In this document: piece after piece, positions 24,311-35,258 of the stretch
How positions within the stretch are numbered: position 1 is the stretch's first letter
Layout: the number at the start of each line of letters is the position of its first letter
Assembly: GCA_958295665.1 (NCBI GenBank)
Contig: OY282560.1
Location: 188,514,561 to 188,578,560 of the forward strand
DNA: 64,000 nucleotides
Direction: 5' to 3'
Source: Tipula vernalis
Taxonomy: Eukaryota > Arthropoda > Insecta > Diptera > Tipulidae
Position numbers and translations under genes: made by a program
The notes under the pieces: model-generated
Told to the model about the DNA's origin: nothing
The model's database searches: none
The model's input: only the letters and a program-made list of their open reading frames with translations

Positions 24311-24860
24311 TGTAGCGACTCACAATTATATTGATTGTTCATCACTACAATCAATTAATTATACGCATCAGATTAAAATTAAAACAATTTAAATTTATCG
24401 ACACATATTCAACTCACTCAGCGCTAACGCAATCGCCGACACAACCACACTCATTATTGCCACACCAGCGCCGCGCACGTTAATACCCAAAACAACAAAA
24501 AGTTGTATTCGGCGCCCATCTACCTTGTCATTTTTTTACGAAGACATGTTTTATTATTATTAATTCGAATTCCAAACTTTTCACATAATAAAACGTATAG
24601 TTTACCTAAAAAGTATATAATATAAAAAAAGAATTTAATAACGAAGTTAGTGTGCAGTTGAACTAAATTAAAGTAATTTTTAGTGTAATAGTTGGGTGAT
24701 TCTAAAATAAAATTATAAGGAGTTCAAAAATAATAAATATCTCGCTAGTGGCGAGAATTATACAAATTTCATTCGTGCATTTTTTTCTGCATATGGGAAT
24801 ACAACAACGGCACATAATTAGCCGTAAAAACTCAGATAACCCAATACAGCATCACGTACA
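24311..24860. mobile_element. solo LTR of another retrotransposon inserted in pol
   Basis: A 550-bp block begins TGTAGCGAC and ends CACGTACA (TGT...ACA), flanked by 4-bp direct repeats ACAT (24307-24310 and 24861-24864). Taking out the block and one ACAT rejoins YIDDI to the following IIFGGETEEEH in frame. A TG...CA LTR with a 4-bp duplication fits a Ty3/Gypsy (412/mdg1-like) or BEL/Pao family. It carries no coding sequence. Confidence 0.85.
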
Positions 24861-24864
24861 ACAT

Positions 24865-25627
24865 CATAATCTTTGGGGGAGAAACAGAAGAGGAGCACTT
24901 ATTGAACATCGGGAAAATCTTCTCAAAATTGGAGAAAGCCAACCTAAGGGTCAACCTAAACAAGACAGAGTTCCTGAAACAAGAAACAGAATTTTTGGGT
25001 TACCTCATCACTAATAAGGGTATCAAACCTGATCCTAAAAAAGTTGCAGCCATTAAAAACATCAAAAGGCCCCAAAAACCAAAGGATCTAAAGTCATCTC
25101 TTGGATTAGCGTCCTATTACAGGCGTTTTATACAAGTTTTCGCAAAGATAGCCAAGCCACTGACCAACCTTACAAACAAAAGCAACACAGTCCAAAAAGG
25201 TACAAATCAGCATGAACGAGGAAGAAATTCAAGCATTTTTACACATCAAAGAGCTGCTATCCTCCACGGATATATTAATCTTCCCGGACTTCAACAAACC
25301 GTTTCTTCTGACAACAGATGCTTCATCATTCGCAATTGGCGCAGTATTATCCCAGGGCGATATCGGCAGGGACAGGCCCATCACCTATATCTCTAGATCA
25401 CTAAATAAAACAGAAGAGAATTATGCTGCAAACGAAAAGGAGATGCTGGCTATAGTTTGGACCCTAGATAATCTCAGGAACTAGCTGTACGGAGAAAAAA
25501 ATTAAGATTATGACGGATCATCAACCACTAAAGTTTGCAATAAGCAATAAAAACAACAATGCCAAATTAAAAAAGGTGGAAAGCACGCTTAGAGGAATAA
25601 TAAAAAAGCTTAATAAAGAAACATACA
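24865..25627 (+). pseudogene. errantivirus pol, part 2: end of RT and RNase H
   Basis: Continues from the YIDDI motif: a KTEFLKQETEFLGYLI block and SYYRRFI thumb motif (about 24960-25125). After a frameshift near 25200 comes RNase H with LLTTDASSFAIGAVLSQ (first Asp), NEKEMLAIVW (Glu) and MTDHQPLKFAI (Asp, after a stop at 25482). About 25620 the sequence jumps into integrase, so the end of RNase H, the connection and most of the integrase zinc finger are deleted. Confidence 0.85.
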
Positions 25628-26434
25628 CAAACCTGCGACACTTGTAACATTAACAAATATGATAGACATCCTAGTCGCGTGGAAATCCAAGAGACACCCA
25701 TTCCGACGTATCCGACAGAGATACTCCACATCGATGAGAAGTTCATTTCATGTGTGGACAAATTCACAAAATTTGTGAAATTTTTTCGAATCAAAACTAA
25801 ATCTATTCCACATGTGAGAGATAAAATAATTAAAGCAATGCATTTCTTCTCTGTACCCAAAATACTTGTGATGGACAATGAAAGAAGCTTTATAAGTCCC
25901 ATAATTACGGACTATCTAAAAACTTTGGGAGTTAGAATTTACCTAACACCATCACAAAGAAGTGAGACAAATGGGACTGTCGAAAGAGTTCATTCTACGA
26001 TAGTCGAAATCGTCAGATGCCTCCAAAACGAGTACAAGGAACTAACAGTAAAGGAATTAATCAATATAGAAGCAGACCGCTATAATAACTCAGTACACTC
26101 GGTCATTCAACAAAAACCAAGTGACCTATTTTTTGGTAGAACACAAAGAATAAACTATCAAAATCTGTCGGACTTCAAAAATAAAATAAACGAAGATATA
26201 ATCGAAAGGATCCGAAGAAGCCAAGAAACCAAAATTGAAAGAGAGAAGGCAAAAAGGGAAAAACCGAAAACGTACGCGCCTGGAGAAACAATATTCACCG
26301 CAATTAAACAAATTCAAACAAAGGATAAAGCAAAATTAAAAAAAGAAACGGTAGCAAGAGACAATAATGTTACCATTACGACAACAACCGGGAAACGAAT
26401 TCATAAAGCCCAAATTAAAAATATAACTCAATAA
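25628..26434 (+). pseudogene. errantivirus pol, part 3: integrase
   Basis: Integrates the DNA copy. Only the last CxxC of the HHCC finger remains (CDTCNINKYDRHP, about 25637). The catalytic core is present with all three acidic residues: ILHID (25720), VMDNERSF (25870) and the Glu of GTVERVHST (25980). The open frame 25679-26434 extends to a basic C-terminal tail and stops where the family's pol usually ends. The integrase N-terminus is lost to the upstream deletion. Confidence 0.85.
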
Positions 26435-26439
26435 TTTCA

Positions 26440-26646
26440 TCTACTTTTAGCTCATGGCTATGGGGTTTAACACCCTCCACGACCATCTACGAATACAATA
26501 CCCCAGTAGTAACTGTAAAACAAGGAAATGGGCGAATTATTAACGGACAATTTAAACTAATCCACATCATCAATTTGGACAACTACGAAGAACTGATTGA
26601 ACGATTAACACCAACGATCAATAACATTCACCAAGGAAGCAAAATT
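26440..26646 (+). pseudogene. errantivirus env, 5' fragment
   Basis: The first ~65 codons of the envelope-like ORF3 begin just after the pol stop. They match the start of the env relic at window position 1. Homology ends abruptly at about 26646, so the remaining env and the 3' LTR are missing. It cannot encode an envelope protein. Confidence 0.8.
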
Positions 26647-27226
26647 CGAGCTTTTTCAAGCAAAGTTTTCTACGGAGAAGGTAGAACTTATACATTCGAA
26701 CTATTTCTTAATAATTTTGGCATAGAAAATCAAACAATTTTGTCAATAATTATTGGATTTGACGGTTTGAAATGCCGATTTGCCGTTTGTGCATGTGGCA
26801 ATGCCTTAAAGGCAAAAATCATACATGTATACTGCCTTTATTATAATATTTAATACTAGGGGGTACAGCCCGTCCTAGGACGGATACAATTTTGTGATTA
26901 ACTTTAATTTTTTGTGAATAACTTTAGTTATGTAATGTTTTGCTAAAGATATTATACCTAATGGTGATGTCCAGCGGCCGCTGCCACAGGATTTTAAGGG
27001 TGATTTTACCTTAAATAAACCAAAGAGTAAGGGCTTTTAAGGATGAATTGTGTTTTGTTAACTTGCTGTTAACTTGGTTTTGGGCGTTTTGAAAAAATTT
27101 TAATATTTCTTTTTGATGACTGCTAAGTTATTTTTACAGCGAAAAAAAAATTGGAAAAAAAAAATTTCAAAAAAAAACTTAGTAACCTTTGAGCGTTACA
27201 CATAAACATTTCTGTTTAATTATAGT
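26647..27226. other. unclassified sequence after the env break
   Basis: No coding family recognised. Includes a short palindrome near 26867-26884 (cccgtcctaggacgg) and a GC-rich spot (agcggccgctgcc, about 26973). Confidence 0.4.
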
Positions 27227-27480
27227 AGTAATTTAAAGTATGCGTGTACTTTCTCTTTGTTTCAAATATACAGTAAAATCCGGCTATAACAAATCCCTTT
27301 TGTAAAAAACATCCCGTTATTACAAACTTTTTGAAAATGGACATTTGCTATAAACGATGTCAAAACTATAATACCTCCGTTTATAAAAAACTTTTTTGTT
27401 TTCACCTTGTGTGTTTGTTAATATCAGGAGTTCACTGTACTTCAATTTCATTTTTTTTGAGTCACTTATGTGGAGTTCTA
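27227..27480 (+). repeat. dispersed repeat split by a MITE
   Basis: 27227-27268 and 27440-27460 together match the reverse complement of 8143-8205. The join is occupied by the MITE at 27271-27437. Confidence 0.65.
27271..27437. mobile_element. pogo/Tc1-like MITE, 167 bp
   Basis: Begins CAGTAAAATCCGG and ends CAGGAGTTCACTG. The ends match as inverted repeats at about 12 of 15 positions counting the flanking TA. TA dinucleotides flank both ends (27269-27270, 27438-27439). The copy of the host repeat at 8143-8205 lacks the insertion. Confidence 0.75.
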
Positions 27481-27490
27481 TGGTAGAAAA

Positions 27491-27530
27491 AAATTGCTGT
27501 AAATCAAGAACAAATGATTTACAGCAATTT
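27491..27530. repeat. perfect hairpin, 16-bp arms
   Basis: AAATTGCTGTAAATCA (27491-27506) is followed after 8 bases by its exact reverse complement (27515-27530). It could be the core of a small MITE. Nothing supports a functional RNA. Confidence 0.8.
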
Positions 27531-28344
27531 TGTGCGTACTATGGGAAAATATTATTGATGTTTTTTTTTTATGTAAATCAATTTTGAGAAATTGAGATAT
27601 TTTGAGAAATTTACCCCCACTTTTCTTCCAGCAAAATTATAAATGTCAATTAAGATAATAATAACAACAACAAACGAGACTTTAGATTTGTAATTTGCTA
27701 AATTGTTTATATTTTTTACGACTATGCAGTCACAAAATTTTATAGTTTCCATTTTAAGTATTCTTTTTCAATAATACAAACAAAATTTCTCCTGACAGCT
27801 AATCTCACATCTAAAAAACCTGTTGTTTTGTTTCCATCACAAAATAAATTTGCTTGTACGTTCTATGGGACCCGTTTAAAATTGCTATATTTCAAAAATT
27901 CCATAGAACTCGACATTACACTACACATGCATAATTTGTCTTCCTTTTGCTGGTATGTGATTTTCGTTTTCAAAAATTTTAAAAATACTTGTTGCTGCTG
28001 CCAATATAGTAGATATTTTCACAACAAAATAAAATAAAGTAGGCGGATTTTTAAATTTTTTCATATTCGGCTCACGGTGATTTTAAAATGCCGGATGGTG
28101 TTGTATATTGCTTGTGTGTATGCTTTCATTTTGTGTTGATTTTAGGTTTTATAAACACCAAGTCTAGGGTTACCAGATAAAATTTTAGAAAAAGAAGTAC
28201 ATTTCTGGAATAAAATGTTGTAGTTTGTGAAGTTGACGTCCTGGTTTCTCTGGACATGTTCTGAGTTTTCAAACTTCTGCGGAAACTCCATCCCAAATGA
28301 AAGGTCACTAAAATACTGAAGTCTGGAGAGTGGAATCGCAAAAC
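27531..28344. other. AT-rich stretch without recognisable gene
   Basis: Short open frames only, none with a domain. No paired repeat ends seen. Confidence 0.45.
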
Positions 28345-30060
28345 CTAAATTGGTTCACGATTGTACAGGAATCAATAGTTGATTATTTCTGAGCAAATAA
28401 CCTAGAATATAGAAATTTACATCACTTAGCACGACGGTATCAATTTTGAAATTTATCAGCTTATAAAGCAATAAGTCGTCTAACACAAGCCTCCTATTCA
28501 GTAAGCCTGCCATGCTAAATATCTTAAGCCTAGTAATATAAGGGATACTTCCTACATGAGGTACAGTTTTAAAAATTAGAAACTGCGTAATTTTCCTTTG
28601 CACTCGCTCAACTTGCTCACTATACATATATTTCGTAGAATGAGTTAAAAAATGGCGAAGCGTACTCTATTTTATTTCTTACTAGACTTTTGTGTAATAC
28701 TAGTTAGTACTTCGGGATTACGAAATTCTCTTCCTCTGCGAAAAATAAATTCAAGAATTTTGTGCGCTTTCGCGCAAATTAAGTCGACGTTTCAAATGTC
28801 AATTTAGCGTCATAAATAACACCTACAAATGTAAACATCAAACATTTTTCAGTATTCAAGTTAAGTTTATTTACAAGGTACTAGTTTTGTAGTTTATTAA
28901 GATCCATTTGCAGAGAGAGAGAGAGAGAGAGAGGTGCAGTCTCATCGGTAATTGTTCTAACAGTTTTCAAATCATCAGCATAAAACAGATGGCGACGATC
29001 AAACATGTTAGATGGGTTAATGAATATCGTGAACAAAAGAGGCCCCAAAGTAGAGCGGTGCATAATACCGCAAGTAGTTAAAAATGGTCTTGAAATTTGT
29101 CTATTCAATTTTACTCTTAAAAACCTGTCGCAAAGATTCGATGATAACCAAATACATAATTTATCTGAAAGTCCTGTTTCGTGGCATTTCTTTAAGAGAA
29201 CAGTTTTTTAAAATCTGTATAAATACAGACAACGTGAAAGCCCTGGTCTACACTACCGAACGTGTAACTTGAGAATTTCAAAAGGTTTGTCAAGGTTGAG
29301 CTTTTTTAATAAAATTCATGTTATGAAACACAAATACTAGATTTTACTTTTTGAAATCTTAAATTACACACAAGTTTTTTAAAAATTTTACTAAATGCAG
29401 TAAAACGATAAATGGGCCTGAAGTTTTCAAACTTTTATCACCTCTTTTGAAAATTGGTACCAAAAGTGCCGATTTCCAACTAGAAGGACAAATACCAGAA
29501 GTTAATGATAAATTAAAAATATAGCATACTAGAGGTGCAGCTAATTGTTCTCTTAGCTGAAAGACGAAATAATTTGATATGTTACCAAAACCAGGACCCT
29601 TGTTTACGTTTATCGCATTTATTACACTTAGTACATCTTCTATCGTAAAATAGGAAATGGCATTAGATAGCCAATTAGTATTGGGTACATTTAGTGAGCC
29701 GCTATTGGAAGCAAAACTGGGCGTATAAATTGACACAAAGTAATCTACAAACATATTACCAATAACTTCATTATTGTAAGGGTAACCTGATGTGAAAGTA
29801 AAGGAATTAGTGAAAGTCTAAAACTACTTGGGGTTATGTTTTATGTTTTGTTCGATAGCTCTTAAATATTGATAATAACAAATGCGAATTTCCCTTTTAA
29901 CAAATTTCCGATTGATTGAGAAAATTACATGGTCATTGTAATTTTTCGAGAACCGGTAGATCGAGTGAAATTTATGTTTTTGGTTGATTAAGTACCATAG
30001 TGTTGAATAATACCCAAATGGAAACTTAGAGCATGAATTGTTCAATGAAAAGTTAGGTTC
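28345..30060 (-). mobile_element. LINE (jockey/CR1-like) relic: reverse transcriptase and C-terminal part
   Basis: Minus-strand reading from 30060 down: the polymerase linker (29754-29480), with a NVNKGPG block, the LFNLSL..G.CPSSWK pattern and VPIFKRGD; a gap with deletions; then IMHRSTLGPLLFTIFIN and FYADDLK (29060-28960), the polymerase core with YADD-type Asp pair. After a further gap, 28627-28355 matches the C-terminal block 'ERVQRKITQFLIFK ... RLKIFSM ... RR ... LYKLIN' found after the polymerase in this clade. A GA run (28914-28931) lies within it. Frameshifts and stops are frequent. The endonuclease is not preserved. Confidence 0.8.
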
Positions 30061-30088
30061 TAAATAAATGCTAATTGTTGAGTATAGT

Positions 30089-31044
30089 CAGAGCCTTCTA
30101 GAGTATAGACAGAGCCTTCTAGAGTATAGAGCCATAATCTTAATGACGTATTTTTTAGAAGCTTTTTTAGTGGTATAACTTTTCACTGATTTCCATAGGA
30201 ATCCATAGTGAAAATGGTGTTTTTTAGCTTCAAGTTTTTCAATGAAAAAACCAAAAATATTATAAAATGTTTATATAAAAGTTTTCTACATATCTTTAAG
30301 AACAATATACAAGAAGGCCATATTGGTATTATGTAAATATTAATTGCAGAAATATTAAAATTAAATTATTTCTAAAATATATTTTTTCGAACTTTCATTT
30401 TGAAAAATACAACAAAGTTGGCTCTGACAAATTAAAATAATACTTGCTAAATTTATCTTTAGTTTTACTAGTGTACGTAAGATGTCTAAAATGGTTACAG
30501 AAAAATACGAAAAAAAATTATTTAATTGCAAAATTATCACACGTTCCTATATTTTGTGAATTTGTTTTGCTTTTCCTACAATTTTTGAACTTGAAATTTC
30601 ACCCAGGTGGTAATTTTTGGTACGATTTTTCCAAATTTTACGGCCATCACTGCCATCTATGTAATGTATATTGACTTAATGACCAAACGAATCGTAGTAA
30701 GCTTTGATTTCAATTTGATCAGAATGCTCTGAAATTTGACCAGAATGTTATGAATTTTTTTTTAATAATTTGGTTTAAATAAATCAATTTTTACAAGAAA
30801 ATTAAAACGATTTACTTAAACGACATTCATATATGTTGAAAATCAAACATTTGTGAAAGTATTTTAAAAATCATAATTAAAAATTTGTAACGTTTTCATT
30901 TAAAAATTTGTCTTAGGAAAAAAAGTGATTTCCGATATGTTTTGTGTGTTTTACTATGAATAGTTTCGTTTTTTCCTCGTTTCTAATTCTGTTATAAAAG
31001 CTCAGATTTTTTGATTATGGCTCTATAAAATACAGGGTGCTCTG
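30089..31044 (+). mobile_element. hAT-like non-autonomous element, copy 1
   Basis: About 950 bp, with ends starting CAGAGCC (left) and CAGAGCACC (right, reversed). Each leads into TATAGAGCCATAATC as an inverted repeat. The left end carries a partial tandem duplication of ~21 bases (CAGAGC at 30089 and 30110). Flanks GTATAGT and GTACAGT are a plausible 7-base target duplication with one mismatch. Homologous copies lie at 49748-50345/57228-57476, 50702-51617 and 57515-59679. CAGAG-type ends and a 7-8-base duplication suggest hAT (inference). A short open frame recurs in all copies but shows no domain. Confidence 0.8.
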
Positions 31045-33280
31045 GTACAGTTTATTAACAGCGCTATGAACATCATAATTTGTATTGGCAACTGCGAAAG
31101 CCTGTAAGTTAAAGATTTAATTATTCGTAAGAATCGGTGCGATTTTAAACTTGATACATCTAAAAGTTGTTAATTTGAATATAGAAAAAAATATTCAGAA
31201 ACTTAAAATCAACAAAGGTTTTATGGCGCCCTCTATGATTACAATAACGTTAAATTTTGTTCGCACCAAGTGAGTTGATGAATTTGTAACTTGACCCAGT
31301 TAATTGTTAAGCATATTTACACTGCACAATCGTTTATCGTACACGATAAACATTTCTGCTGGGTTCCTGAGACGATATTTAGTTATCCAAACTTCTCCTC
31401 CTTTAATTCATTAGTTTTTTCTTAATGTATTAAGACCTCGTGATTTTTTTAGTTACTGTGCGCTTTTCCAATCAAATAACATTTAATTACAAAACAATCG
31501 ATCAAAGTTTACTGGCCCCGCATAACAAAATACTCTTAATAATAATTATTATTGTATTAGATTTCGATATTTAAAGGATTTTCAATAGCAGTACAAACAT
31601 TTCTTTTTAATTTCTTCTCCGTTCTTTGTATATGTTTTATACCGAAGTTTGGTCAACTTTTAATCCGACTTTACCGTTATTTTTATACATCTGAAATATA
31701 AGTTCTTATAAACATATAACTTTATATACGAGTACGTATATGAACATTATAATATAGAAAAGAGATTAGAAATTCGATTTTATTTTTTTGCTGATAACTT
31801 AGGATTTATGTACATGGTAATGGCAAGCAAAACGAATATTGACGACAAAAATGATGCATTCAAAGAGAAATGTATTTTTATTAAATTTTTTTTTTTTCTG
31901 CTTCGATCACAAAAATTTCTATAAATGTCATATATTCTAATATAGTTTGCATTTTCATCAAAGTATATTTTATGTGCTTGGTTAAGGCAAGTTCAAATCG
32001 TCAAATTTTTCCACGTGATCGAATTTGTTCTTTTTTTATTTTATATTCGACAAAATGACCAACCATGCTTGTAAACAAACAGATTTATCGAGAATACAAA
32101 TTTACAAAGAAAAAATTATTATTCCGTACCCCAACCCTTTATGTACGATATACAGAATAAAATTTATAATATAAATTACTTATGATTTTTGATGGAAAAA
32201 CATCTGTTAAAGCTTTTCCTTTTTTGCGTCTTGTTATTTTTTATTTATCTTTTAAATTTTTCATAAGTTTTTCCATATAGCGTTGGATTTCTTTTTTTTT
32301 TTTTTACTTAAGATGAAAAATCAACAACAACAACAATACCACTACACAAAAAAAAAAACTCGAAGGATTTAAAAAGAAAAAAAAATACTAAGAGCAACAT
32401 AAAAATATTATCTAGTTTGAAAACAATAAAAAAGAAAATTTCCAACACTGAAAAATGTATAATGTCTGAATATTTTCTATTGTCTGAATTTTTCCTGCAA
32501 ATTTTGCTTCAATTTATCATTGCCCATTTTTTTCGTACTTATTTATTTATTTTTTGGTAAATTATCTGTATATTATATTATGGGATAATGAGTGGAAATT
32601 TAGATGAAAATTGATAAATCAGTGTTATTACCGTTATTATTATTATTATGATGATGATTATTTTAAACTGATTTGATTTTATTTCTCATCATAACTTATG
32701 CGTTTAACTTAATTTTTATATAATATGTAATGTATGCGTATCTGCAGAATCTTGTTTGGGTTTTGTAAATAAATTCGAGGAAATTATTAATTTTGAGAGA
32801 AATACTTGTGGGTTGGTTGGCTTTTTGAGCTAAATAACATCAACATTTATGTTAAGTATTAAATATACAAATCCTCTTAAATGTTCTTTTTGAATTCACT
32901 TATCGAGCGCGAATAAAGCTTTCTCTAAACGGGCTAATGAAAAAATCGTGCACGGTAAGGTCTTAGTGATAGACAATTTTTGTTTTGGCTGAGAACCATT
33001 GCAAAAAGTAGAATGCTATATTATTTTCATGCTGCCAGTATCGTTGTAACTTCAATGCTGCCAGTATCGTTGTAACGAGAAATCAAACTAAACTTTTCAA
33101 ATTTTGAAACTTTCGCTATTTCCTCATAGATGCTTAGTGAAAAGGCAGTTTAGTAGGTTACTTTTCGACAACTTTTCAATTTGTATGACATACAGTTTAA
33201 AATACGTAGTAAGTAAACGTAATTGAATATTAAAAACCAATTAAATAAAAATAAATTACTAAAATAAACGAAAAAAAAAA
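31045..33280. other. AT-rich stretch without recognisable gene
   Basis: No protein family found. A 27-28-base unit containing ATGCTGCCAGTATCGTTG is duplicated in tandem near 33029-33077. Long A/T runs near 32280-32400. Confidence 0.5.
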
Positions 33281-33559
33281 ATTAATTTGGATGGTTCTAA
33301 CGGGTATCAGTTTCATTTCCATGAGTTCGAGAATACAACCCGGTTCCATTCTTGCTTCCATGACATGTGGTTTTTGGCAAATTCCAATCAGTTTGCTTTG
33401 CTTGAAGCATTCAAAGGAGGTTTCTTTTGGAGTTTTTTCAATTTAATATGCGTAGCATTGTTAATCATACGTCAAACCGTTAGTAAGCTAGCTTTGACTC
33501 CTGCTTTTGCCTTATTTACGCTGATAAGCATGAATTTGAAGCTGGTCGAATGATCGCCC

Positions 33560-34050
33560 GTTTATCCGTGGGCGTTGTAGCCTCCGCAATGCATCCTTCT
33601 CTGTTTTTTCCATAATTTTTAATATTATTGATAAAGGATTCAATAACGGTTTTCCGGATTTGAGAATCCTCCTTCCTTCAAAACTCCGATCTTAGCTGCC
33701 GGATCTATAATGAACATTTAAATGCACCGTCACCTAATAGAAAAAAATCCATGAGGTGGGAATGTTTGTTTGCGATATAATTGACTATTCCGTAGGATCG
33801 TTTCGTCATGTACGGAACCCGGGGGTATGCACAACAAATAAAAATGCTGCCATTAAATTAATAATGTACAACAATTTGTACGTGGCTTCCATCGATAGCA
33901 CCTAACGCTTTCGAATATTTTGAAGTGACCGATCGTCGATTAAATTGTTTGCCAATAAGACTATATAAATCTAAACTTGGCAATTTTATTACATTTGGTG
34001 CAAGCTTCACAAACATATCAAGAATTTTGTGAACACAGTACATATATCAA
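33560..34050 (-). pseudogene. PIF/Harbinger-type transposase relic
   Basis: Minus-strand frames show ALGAIDGSHVQI (about 33910), the block with the first catalytic Asp of Harbinger/ALP1-like DDE transposases. It is followed in another frame by HDETILRNSQLY, matching the second-Asp block of the family, then degenerate sequence to about 33560. Frameshifts and stops interrupt it, and no N-terminal part or inverted ends were found. The plus-strand open frame at 33287-33553 downstream has no recognised domain. Confidence 0.65.
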
Positions 34051-34348
34051 TATATGTATCAATTGAAACTTATACCAGTGAGCGTATAGCTCGCTCCACT
34101 GTTCTGTCAATATAGAAACATAGAAACACGGACTTTTATTGAAAATTTGAAACAATTAAAAGTTTTATGGTGGGCGAATATACAGCATATTTTATTAAGT
34201 GAATGAGCAGACAGTCTTAAGAATTTGCGAATATAAGCATTATCATTATCAAATATATGCTTGTAAATTTCAGTTTTGTTATAGTTTCGTGTTATCTACA
34301 AATAAATAATAATGTTATCGTAACATATTATTATTACCATAACCTCAC

Positions 34349-34351
<3 letters not shown>

Positions 34352-34435
<84 letters not shown>
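34352..34435. repeat. (TA)n microsatellite
   Basis: About 80 bases of uninterrupted TA. It ends exactly where the inverted repeat of the next transposon begins, so that element probably inserted at a TA in or beside the array. Confidence 0.98.
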
Positions 34436-34436
<1 letters not shown>

Positions 34437-35251
34437 AAGGGTGTTCAAATTTGAGGTATCTTTTTAAATATTCCGCCATTTATATTTTTGGTACTAGAGT
34501 ACCATATGTTATTTGACAGATGACAAGTACAAACATTTCGGTTAGTTAAAATGGATCGCTACACACAACGTGTTTTCGTTATTAAAGCTTATTTTAAATA
34601 TGGAGATAGTTATTCAGAAGTTGGAAGAAAGTTTCGTTCAAAATCGGATACAGGAAATCGTCTGACAAACCGTAAAAGCATGGTAGCAACTTACCAGAGA
34701 AGCAGAATTTATTATCGTAGTGGTCGTTCAAGTGAAAATATTGCAGCTGTGAGAACAAGTGTTGCTGAAGAGCCAAGGTCATCAATTTGTCGTCATTGAC
34801 AGCAATTAAAGCTCAAACCAACAACTTTTGTGGAGTCAATTGGAAGATATTGATGCGCAGAATATGTGGTTTCAACAGAATGGTGCAACATGCCATACAG
34901 CAACGAAATCAATCGATCTTTTGAAAGAGAAGTTTAATAATCGAATAATTTCTCGAAGAACAGACGTAAATTGGCCACCAAGATCATTCGATTTAACGCC
35001 ATTGAACTTCTTATGGGGTTTCTTGAAGAGTAAAGTTTATACGGATAATCTTCAAACTGTTCAACACCTCAAAGACAACATCATCGAGCAAATATCACTA
35101 ATTGAACTATCATTATGCGCAAAGTTATTCAAAATTTTGATAAAAGATTGACAGTCTGCCGAGCTAGCAGAGGAGATCACTTGAACGGCATTCTTTTTCA
35201 TTATTAACCGGAACCAATGTACTTTAAGATACCTCAAATTTGAACACCCTT
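34437..35251 (+). mobile_element. IS630/Tc1/mariner-type element, internally deleted, complete ends
   Basis: Inverted ends of about 25 bp (AAGGGTGTTCAAATTTGAGG at the left; its complement at the right) are flanked by TA on both sides (34435-34436, 35252-35253). Length 815 bp. 34551-34797 encodes the N-terminal HTH part (MDRYTQRVFVIKAYF, SSENIAAVRTSVAE), of the type often labelled DUF4817. 34828-35154 encodes the C-terminal part with WFQQNGATCHTA and WPPRSFDLTPLNFLWG. The centre of the transposase, with the first catalytic Asp, is missing, and the second Asp position reads Asn (QQNGA where the family has QQDGA). It cannot move itself. Confidence 0.85.
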
Positions 35252-35258
35252 TATATAC

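Larger units (their letters stand above)
21407..26646 (+). mobile_element. errantivirus-type Gypsy element, 3' truncated
   Basis: A Ty3/Gypsy element of the insect errantivirus group: 5' LTR (21407), primer site (21674), gag (22058), protease-RT-RNase H-integrase (23290-26434) and the start of env (to 26646). Homology then stops and no 3' LTR follows. Gag, pol and env are all disrupted, pol also by a solo LTR of another family (24311-24860). A second copy's env lies at 1-1090. Confidence 0.9.

Noticed and set aside
27491..27530. Candidate microRNA hairpin
   Set aside because: A perfect 16-bp stem with an 8-base loop is too short for a precursor and the region is full of small transposon palindromes.
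30444..30674. Short open frame recurring at 30444, 50136, 51245(-) and 58034(-)
   Set aside because: It recurs only because the hAT-like repeat recurs. Copies differ by frameshifts and the sequence is low-complexity Phe/Leu-rich, so no support for coding.
33287..33553. 88-residue plus-strand open frame as a gene
   Set aside because: No domain, and it lies next to a decayed Harbinger transposase on the other strand.
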